Part shown: positions 1-5,153 of the stretch, piece by piece
Layout of the letters: each line of letters opens with the position of its first letter
Position numbering within the stretch: the first letter of the stretch is position 1
Origin: Bacteroidota bacterium
GTDB lineage: Bacteria > Bacteroidota > Ignavibacteria > UBA10030 > UBA6906
Assembly (NCBI GenBank): GCA_003541875.1
Contig: DPLS01000418.1
Location: forward strand, 1,713 to 9,967
Length of the DNA: 8,255 nucleotides
Reading direction: 5' to 3'
The notes under the pieces: generated by a model
What the model was told of the DNA's origin: nothing
The model's database searches: none
Seen by the model: only the letters and a program-made list of their open reading frames with translations
Position numbers and translations under genes: made by a program

Positions 1-981
1 GCGAGAAGAACGATAACCGTGTGCACCGCACTGGTTCTTACGTTGATCGCAGTTGCGCTGGCGGCTCTCTCGTTTGGCAGTGTGAGCATTCCGTTTTCAC
101 ACGTCATCGGAACAATTACGGGAAGCGAGAGCGTCACCGCAACCGAGCGGACAATCATTCTTTCGATTCGACTTCCCCGCATCCTGTTGGCCATGTTGGT
201 TGGATCCGGACTCTCTGTGGCCGGTGTTGTGTTCCAGGCACTGTTGCGCAATCCCCTGGCCGAACCATATATCCTTGGCATCTCCAGCGGTGGAACTGTT
301 GGAGCAATCATCGCCATCGGACTCTCTCTCGGTGCAAGTGCGATCACAACGCCACTCGCTTCTTTCGCTGGCTCGGCGGCCGTCATGTTCCTCGTCTACG
401 GGATCGCCCATCGCCGGGGGCAACTCGACACGAACGCTCTTCTCCTAGGCGGGGTGATGATTGGAGCGTTCTTCAATGCGGTAGTCCTCCTCATCATTGC
501 CGTGTTCAATCAGGAGTTGCGCAATGCATTCCTCTGGCTCATGGGCAACCTGAGCAGCGCAAACCCCGACGCAATCATAGTCGTCGCACCTGTCCTGCTC
601 GTCGCTTCCCTCGTCTTGCTTCTTCAAGCAAGGAACTTCAACCTGATCTCCACGGGTGATGAAACAGCGATGCAACTCGGCGTTGAAGTGAAGAGGGTGA
701 AACGACTTTCGTATCTCCTGACATCACTCATCACCGGGTTGGTTGTGTCGGTTAGTGGTGTGATAGGTTTTGTTGGATTGCTGATTCCTCATGTGTGCCG
801 CATGCTCTTTGGCCCGGACCACAGGCTCCTGCTGCCCGCGTCGTTTCTCCTTGGTGCAAGCTACCTCGTCGCAGCCGATATTCTTTCGCGAACCTTGCTC
901 GCACCGTCCGAGATTCCCGTGGGAGCGATAACTGCAGCACTTGGTGCGCCTGTATTTGTGTACTTGTTGCGTCGATCGTAG
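1..981 (+). CDS. FecCD/BtuC-family ABC importer permease (5' end off window)
   Basis: This is the membrane-spanning subunit of a type II ABC importer for iron-siderophore, heme or cobalamin, which moves substrate from a periplasmic binding protein through the inner membrane. Numbering from the GTG at 19, the family signatures are RLPR at residues 51-54, the stretch around RNPLAEPYILGISSGG at 77-92, and a C-terminal coupling region with GVIGFVGLLIPHVCR. Almost the whole chain is hydrophobic, consistent with about ten transmembrane helices. The frame stays open to position 1 and the codons before the GTG read ARRTIT, a natural positively charged lead into helix 1. The true start is therefore probably just left of the window, and the GTG at 19 is a fallback. 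About 320 residues are visible, close to full family length (roughly 330-350). The ATPase partner lies downstream. The substrate cannot be decided from the permease alone. Confidence 0.93.
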   Translation, partial: ARRTITVCTALVLTLIAVALAALSFGSVSIPFSHVIGTITGSESVTATERTIILSIRLPRILLAMLVGSGLSVAGVVFQALLRNPLAEPYILGISSGGTVGAIIAIGLSLGASAITTPLASFAGSAAVMFLVYGIAHRRGQLDTNALLLGGVMIGAFFNAVVLLIIAVFNQELRNAFLWLMGNLSSANPDAIIVVAPVLLVASLVLLLQARNFNLISTGDETAMQLGVEVKRVKRLSYLLTSLITGLVVSVSGVIGFVGLLIPHVCRMLFGPDHRLLLPASFLLGASYLVAADILSRTLLAPSEIPVGAITAALGAPVFVYLLRRS

Positions 982-1037
982 GACCACAGAAAGCAGTTCC
1001 CCTGTGAGGATCGAACGTTACCAATAGTCGGCTCATG

Positions 1038-1066
1038 TTGCCTTCCTACTTTGATTTGTGTACATT
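1038..1066 (+). promoter_or_regulatory. Possible weak sigma-70-like promoter before the ABC ATPase gene
   Basis: The 135-nt gap between permease and ATPase contains TTGCCT at 1038-1043 and TACATT at 1061-1066, separated by exactly 17 nt. Each hexamer matches four of six consensus positions. The gap is longer than usual inside such an operon, so an internal promoter is plausible. Two 4/6 hexamers can easily occur by chance and the lineage may not use this consensus, so the call is weak. Confidence 0.22.
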
Positions 1067-1116
1067 GGTTTCCAGAAAGTCACGCTGCAGATTACCTCTG
1101 AGGTTCATTGGAAAGC

Positions 1117-1965
1117 ATGTACGCACTCGCAGTTGAGAATGTATCCTTCGGCTACACTCCAGACGTCCCAACGTTGCGTAACGTCTTGCTTGACGTCCAC
1201 AAGGGTGAATTCCTCGGTCTGATTGGACCCAACGGCTCGGGGAAGACGACTCTGCTGCGACTGCTTGACCGCATCTACATCCCGCAGAACGGACACATCA
1301 GGTTCAACGGCCGTGACATTAATCTTCTCTCACGCACCGAAATTGCACAGCAGATAGCTTTCGTTCCTCAGGACACCGGACCGCTTTTCCCCTTCACTGT
1401 TCTGGAAATCGTCCTGATGGGACGCGCACCTCACAGCAGAGGAAGAGCGTTCGAAAACCCGCGTGACCGCGACATCGCCGCGGAGATGCTTTCGCTCACC
1501 GATGTTGCCCATCTTGCACACCAGCCGATCACCGCGCTGTCAGGCGGGGAGCGCCAACGCGTCTTCATTGCACGCGCCCTCGCACAGCAACCACAGCTCC
1601 TGTTGCTCGACGAACCCAATGCGCACCTCGACATCGCCCATCAGATCGAGATCTTCGATATCATCAGAAAGCTGAATCGCGGTTCAGGACTTACCGTGAT
1701 CTCGGTTTCGCATGACCTGAACCTCGCCGGGGCCTATAGCGACCGTGTCGCGATGATGGTCTGCGGTGCGATTGCAGCAGTCGGAACACCCGAAGAGGTG
1801 TTTACAGAATCTCTCATTCTTGATGTCTTTCGTACTCCGGTGGTGGTTGATCGCCACCCGTCGGGAAGTGTACCGCGCGTAACACTGGTGCATTCGGAGC
1901 AGACTAGTTTGTGGGCAGGAAGAACGTCGGCACACGTCTCCAACAGGGTGGAGCCAACATCGTGA
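1117..1965 (+). CDS. FecE/BtuD-type ABC transporter ATP-binding protein
   Basis: This is the cytoplasmic ATPase that powers the FecCD-type permease encoded upstream. From the ATG at 1117 it has 282 residues with all ABC motifs intact: Walker A GPNGSGKT (37-44), Q-loop Gln85, signature LSGGERQR (141-148), Walker B LLLLDEP (161-167), D-loop LD (171-172) and switch His199. The DEPNAHLDIAHQ stretch is typical of the FecE/BtuD/HmuV group for iron chelates, heme or cobalamin. A TTG at 1108 would add three residues and sits 4 nt after TGAGG (1099-1103). I prefer the ATG because it gives the usual family N-terminus MYALAVENVSFGY. The C-terminus runs about 40 residues past the usual core. The stop overlaps the nusB start, so the two genes are probably translationally coupled. 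Substrate unresolved. Confidence 0.93.
   Translation: MYALAVENVSFGYTPDVPTLRNVLLDVHKGEFLGLIGPNGSGKTTLLRLLDRIYIPQNGHIRFNGRDINLLSRTEIAQQIAFVPQDTGPLFPFTVLEIVLMGRAPHSRGRAFENPRDRDIAAEMLSLTDVAHLAHQPITALSGGERQRVFIARALAQQPQLLLLDEPNAHLDIAHQIEIFDIIRKLNRGSGLTVISVSHDLNLAGAYSDRVAMMVCGAIAAVGTPEEVFTESLILDVFRTPVVVDRHPSGSVPRVTLVHSEQTSLWAGRTSAHVSNRVEPTS
1950..1953 (+). promoter_or_regulatory. Ribosome binding site that fixes the nusB start
   Basis: GGAG lies 8 nt before the GTG at 1962, inside the last codons of the ABC ATPase gene. It favours that GTG over the in-frame GTG at 1911, which would add 17 residues unlike any NusB N-terminus. Confidence 0.55.
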
Positions 1966-2453
1966 GAAGAAGGATTATCAGAGAAAAGGTTGTCCAGGCA
2001 TTATACGCCTACGAAATCACGCACGATCCAGTCGAACATGTTATCGAACACGTCTTGGCGGGTCTGCTGAATAACAAGGAGTCGCACCACTTCGCCAAGA
2101 AACTGGTGATTGAGGCCGTCAAACACCGGGCCGACATTGACAAGGTGATCCAGGGGAAGGTGGCCAACTGGGACTTCGAGCGTATTGCCGTGCTTGACCG
2201 CGTTATACTCCGGATGGCAATCTGCGAATTGAAGTACTTCAAGGAGATCCCGCCGAAAGTCTCGATGAATGAAGCCATTGAGCTTGCGAAACTCTTCAGC
2301 ACCGAAAAGAGCGGTCAGTTTGTCAACGGCATTCTCGATGCTGTGTTTGACGACCTCAAAAAGACTGGTGAATTGGGCAAGGCGGGGCGCGGGCTTTGGG
2401 AGGGGGACGCCAGCACACATCCAAAAAAGATGAAGGCGGACACGCCTCCTTAG
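1962..2453 (+). CDS. nusB: Transcription antitermination factor NusB
   Basis: NusB is a small all-helical RNA-binding protein. With NusE (ribosomal protein S10) it binds boxA RNA and supports processive transcription of rRNA operons. From the GTG at 1962 it has 163 residues. The N-terminus MRRRIIREKVVQALYAYE is the NusB helix-1 signature with its arginine-rich RNA-binding face. The diagnostic C-terminal half follows: NWDFERIAVLDRVILRMAICEL (69-90), then PPKVSMNEAIELAKLFSTEKS (98-118) and the FVNGILDAV helix (120-128). The last ~28 residues, after DLKKTGELGK, form a polar, Gly/Lys/Pro-rich tail outside the conserved fold. The start overlaps the ATPase stop in the four bases GTGA. Linkage to a transport ATPase is not the textbook ribH-nusB arrangement. 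Confidence 0.95.
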   Translation: MRRRIIREKVVQALYAYEITHDPVEHVIEHVLAGLLNNKESHHFAKKLVIEAVKHRADIDKVIQGKVANWDFERIAVLDRVILRMAICELKYFKEIPPKVSMNEAIELAKLFSTEKSGQFVNGILDAVFDDLKKTGELGKAGRGLWEGDASTHPKKMKADTPP

Positions 2454-2527
2454 ATCCACATGCGTTCTTCCAAGTGTTTCGTCCTCCGCTTTGACATTCG
2501 CTTCTCACATCAAACCTCTCCGTTGTC

Positions 2528-3874
2528 ATGACAGAAGGACGCGCCCCCACATTCCTTGAACGTCTGGGACTTCACCGGCCCGAACTGCGCGCCTGGGCCA
2601 TGTACGATTGGGCAAACTCGGCGTTCGTACTCGTCATCATCACCTCCGTCTTCCCGATCTACTACCAGCAGGTCGTGGCCAATGGACTGAGCAAGGAGTC
2701 GGCAACGTCGCAATTCGGTTGGGCCACTACGATTGCCCTTACACTCGTCGCGCTCGCCTCACCGTTTGCCGGAGCCCTCGCGGACTCTCTGGCGGTGCGC
2801 AAAAAGATCCTCGCCGCCTCGATCGGCCTCGGGGTAGTCGCTACCGGCTGTATGTACTTCATCGGTCAGGGTGACTGGCTTCTTGCTCTGATCCTATTTT
2901 CGTTGGGCAATATTGGTGTTTCACTTAGTTTCGTTTTCTATGATTCCTTCCTGCCGCACATTGCAACTGCGGAAGAAATAGATCGTGTTTCGTCTGCAGG
3001 ATATGCCGTCGGCTATCTGGGCAGCGGGCTTCTTCTGGCTGCCAATCTTCTGTTGATCCAGCAGCACTCAATCTTCGGCATCGCCGATGGGGCGACGGCG
3101 ACCCGTGTGGCTTTCCTGAGTGTCGCCATATGGTGGGCATTGTTTTCCATCCCTCTCTTCCGGACAATTGCCGAACCCCCCCGCGTGCTCCAGGCGAATG
3201 AATCGGCAACCTCAAGTGCAATACTGATAACAATTCACCGATTGTGGGAAACACTCAAGGAGTTGCGTGGCTCATATCGTCAGGCATCTCTCACACTCCT
3301 CGCAATGTTCATTTACAATGATGGCATCGGCACCATCATCAGGATGGCTGCAATCTACGCAGCGACCATCGGGGTACCCCAGCAGGATGTGATTATCGCA
3401 ATCCTTCTCGTACAGTTTGTGGGGATCCCATTCTCGTTCCTGTTCGGTAGTCTTGCCGGGAAGATCGGAACGAAACCGGCGATCATGGTCGGGTTGGTTG
3501 TCTATTGCGCCGTCAGCGTGGTGGCATACAGTATGACCTCTACTCTGGAGTTCTACATCCTTGCCCTCCTCGTAGCCATTGTGCAAGGGGGCACACAGGC
3601 GCTGAGCCGTTCTCTCTTTGCTTCGATGGTTCCGAAACATAAGGCATCAGAGTTCTTTGGGTTCTTCTCCGTGTTCGACAAGGTCTCCGGCATTCTGGGC
3701 CCGATGATCTTCAGCCTGATGATTATCATTACAGGATCGACGCGGACTGCAATTCTCTCGGTCATCGCCTTCTTTATCGTTGGCGCCGCACTCCTCAGTC
3801 TCGTGAAGGTCGCAGCAGGTCAGCAGGTTGCCCGCAACGCCGAAGCCCGCCTTCAAGCAGTGCCTCAGGACTGA
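2528..3874 (+). CDS. MFS transporter, UMF1 (Atg22-like) family
   Basis: This 448-residue inner-membrane protein has the length and hydrophobic pattern of a 12-helix major facilitator. UMF1/Atg22 hallmarks are present: AWAMYDWANSAF at 22-33 leading into helix 1, a motif-A-like GALADSLAVRKK loop at 82-93, FLPHIATAEEIDRVSS at 141-156 followed by GYLGSGLL, a second motif-A-like GSLAGKIGTK at 307-316, and GGTQALSRSLFASMVPK at 354-370 followed by EFFGFFSVFDKVSGILGP. Yeast Atg22 exports amino acids from the vacuole. Bacterial members are largely uncharacterised, so the substrate is unknown. The ATG at 2528 is chosen because it leaves a normal 20-residue cytoplasmic lead before the first motif. No Shine-Dalgarno site is seen. 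It is 74 nt from nusB and may or may not share its transcript. Confidence 0.92.
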   Translation: MTEGRAPTFLERLGLHRPELRAWAMYDWANSAFVLVIITSVFPIYYQQVVANGLSKESATSQFGWATTIALTLVALASPFAGALADSLAVRKKILAASIGLGVVATGCMYFIGQGDWLLALILFSLGNIGVSLSFVFYDSFLPHIATAEEIDRVSSAGYAVGYLGSGLLLAANLLLIQQHSIFGIADGATATRVAFLSVAIWWALFSIPLFRTIAEPPRVLQANESATSSAILITIHRLWETLKELRGSYRQASLTLLAMFIYNDGIGTIIRMAAIYAATIGVPQQDVIIAILLVQFVGIPFSFLFGSLAGKIGTKPAIMVGLVVYCAVSVVAYSMTSTLEFYILALLVAIVQGGTQALSRSLFASMVPKHKASEFFGFFSVFDKVSGILGPMIFSLMIIITGSTRTAILSVIAFFIVGAALLSLVKVAAGQQVARNAEARLQAVPQD

Positions 3875-3890
3875 CATTGCCCCTTTCTGA

Positions 3891-3921
3891 TTTACTTTCG
3901 TTTCTTTTTTCCTTAAATTTT
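3891..3921 (+). promoter_or_regulatory. Possible Bacteroidota-type promoter for the envelope gene cluster
   Basis: The 61-nt gap after the MFS gene is strikingly T-rich. It contains TTTA (3891-3894), 19 nt, then TAAATTTT (3914-3921). The known Bacteroidota promoter is TTTG, about 19 nt, then TAnnTTTG, so each element differs by one base and the spacing is ideal. Transcription would start about 7-10 nt before the ATG at 3936, giving a very short leader, which suits the lack of a Shine-Dalgarno site there. This is pattern matching in an AT-rich tract, so it remains tentative. Confidence 0.35.
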
Positions 3922-3935
3922 TCTGGACACACTAC

Positions 3936-4397
3936 ATGAGGCGCCCTACACAGAGAATAGCGGTTTGCTTTCTGATCTCCTGCCTGGTTATCACCGCCTC
4001 ACCCGGCGGCGAGAACAGTCAATCCAACAAGTATGTCAAAGTTGAAACCGCCATTGCGAGCGCCGATGTGAAAGCCGGCGGCAAGGGGACAATTCTGATC
4101 TTCTTTGTTCCAGTCGATGGCATTCACATCTACGCAGACCCCCCCGTCACGATGAAGCTGGAGAAGGATCGACTGCTCTCACTGGAGGGCGAGCCTGACT
4201 TCAGCACCGACAAAGAGAGTGGGTCCGTGTCAACATCGACGCCAGTCGAGCAGAGGTTTGCGGTTTCTTCAAAAGCCAAGCCGGGAGAACATACTATAAA
4301 GGGAACGATTGTCTACTACTTCTGTTCTGATACTGAGGGGTGGTGCCGAAAATTCTCACGGCCGATGGCATTGAAGCTGAACATTCACAAGCCTTGA
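3936..4397 (+). CDS. Exported stand-alone DsbD N-terminal-like (nDsbD) domain protein
   Basis: This 153-residue protein is a signal sequence plus one domain resembling the periplasmic N-terminal immunoglobulin-like domain of the thiol:disulfide interchange protein DsbD. Supporting features are a charged N-terminus (RRPTQR) with a hydrophobic stretch to about residue 22, a DGIHIYADPP segment at 61-70 like the family's GWHIY motif, and a Cys pair, C130 and C137, in YYFCSDTEGWCRKF near the C-terminus. In E. coli nDsbD the reactive pair is Cys103/Cys109 (CX5C) at the equivalent place; here it is CX6C. The membrane and thioredoxin-like domains of full DsbD are absent, so an electron donor must be encoded elsewhere. 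Export may use signal peptidase I near residue 21-25, or lipoprotein processing at LISC (C16), though the preceding hydrophobic stretch is short. lpxH starts 3 nt downstream. Fold assignment fairly sure; redox role inferred. Confidence 0.75.
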   Translation: MRRPTQRIAVCFLISCLVITASPGGENSQSNKYVKVETAIASADVKAGGKGTILIFFVPVDGIHIYADPPVTMKLEKDRLLSLEGEPDFSTDKESGSVSTSTPVEQRFAVSSKAKPGEHTIKGTIVYYFCSDTEGWCRKFSRPMALKLNIHKP

Positions 4398-4400
4398 CCC

Positions 4401-5153
4401 ATGACTGCCTACTTCTTCTCTGATGTACACCTCGGGCTGGGTTCCGCTCAAACAGAAAAACAAAAAGAGGATCGGCTGCTCTCGTTTCTACGAAGCATCC
4501 TCCCGTCGAGCGATTGTCTCTTCATCGTCGGAGATCTATTTGATTTTTGGTTCGAATACAAAACAGTTATCCCGAAAGGGTTCCATCGTACGCTTGCGGC
4601 ACTTCAAGAATTCGCCGACAGGGGCGTGAAAGTGCACTACCTTGCAGGCAACCATGATTTCTGGATGGGAGATTTCTTTCGCACAGAGTTGGGCATGGAG
4701 CTTCACTTCGATCCATTTGAAACCACCGTGGCAGGCAAGCGCATCTGCTTCCACCACGGTGATGGCCTTGCCGAGAACGACACCGGCTACAAACTCATCA
4801 AACCTGTGCTACGGAACAGACTCAGTGTCCGGCTGTATCGCTGGCTGCATCCTGATCTGGGAGTAAAGTTGGCGCGTGGCTCTTCGCGTACCAGCAGAGA
4901 GTATACTGCCGGCAAACATTATGGTGAAGAAGAGGGAATGATACGATATGCCCGCACACAGATTGAGAGGGGTGCAGACATTGTCATGATGGGTCACCGA
5001 CACAAACCGAGCGTAGTGCCCATCGGTCATGGCATGTATGTGAATCTGGGAGATTGGATTTCTTACAACACCTACGCTGAATTGCAGAACGGCGAACTGC
5101 AACTCAAAGTGTGGGACGGACACACGGGACAACCCTATGCCGACAGGAAATGA
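4401..5153 (+). CDS. lpxH: UDP-2,3-diacylglucosamine diphosphatase (LpxH-type)
   Basis: LpxH cleaves UDP-2,3-diacylglucosamine to lipid X (2,3-diacylglucosamine 1-phosphate) and UMP, a step in lipid A synthesis at the inner face of the inner membrane. The 250-residue product is a calcineurin-like metallophosphoesterase with the two-metal site complete: DVH (D8, H10), GDLFDFW (D45, D48), GNHD (N84, H85, D86), HHGDG (H118, H119) and GHRH (H199, H201). GDLFDFWFEY and the HHGDGLAENDTGY insert followed by an Arg-rich helical segment (138-170) match LpxH-like enzymes of Bacteroidota rather than general phosphodiesterases. The start lies 3 nt after the nDsbD-like gene and the end overlaps the PBP gene by 17 nt, so co-translation is likely. 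No clear Shine-Dalgarno site precedes it. It implies an outer membrane with lipid A. Confidence 0.9.
   Translation: MTAYFFSDVHLGLGSAQTEKQKEDRLLSFLRSILPSSDCLFIVGDLFDFWFEYKTVIPKGFHRTLAALQEFADRGVKVHYLAGNHDFWMGDFFRTELGMELHFDPFETTVAGKRICFHHGDGLAENDTGYKLIKPVLRNRLSVRLYRWLHPDLGVKLARGSSRTSREYTAGKHYGEEEGMIRYARTQIERGADIVMMGHRHKPSVVPIGHGMYVNLGDWISYNTYAELQNGELQLKVWDGHTGQPYADRK

Noticed and set aside
2434..2447. Small hairpin (AGGCG, GACA loop, CGCCT) at the end of nusB
   Set aside because: The stem has only 5 bp, it lies before the stop codon and no T run follows, so it is not a supported terminator.
2001..2459. 152-codon minus-strand frame opposite nusB
   Set aside because: It lies almost wholly antisense to a well-conserved NusB and shows no recognisable motif; it is a mirror of the coding bias.
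2491..2496. Perfect TTGACA box before the MFS gene
   Set aside because: At 16-18 nt downstream there is nothing like TATAAT, and no TAnnTTTG element accompanies the nearby TTTG, so a promoter call is not justified.
3936..3983. Lipobox LISC at residues 13-16 of the nDsbD-like protein
   Set aside because: It fits the consensus but the hydrophobic stretch before it is only about seven residues and continues after the Cys, so ordinary signal peptidase I export is at least as likely; not called as a lipoprotein.
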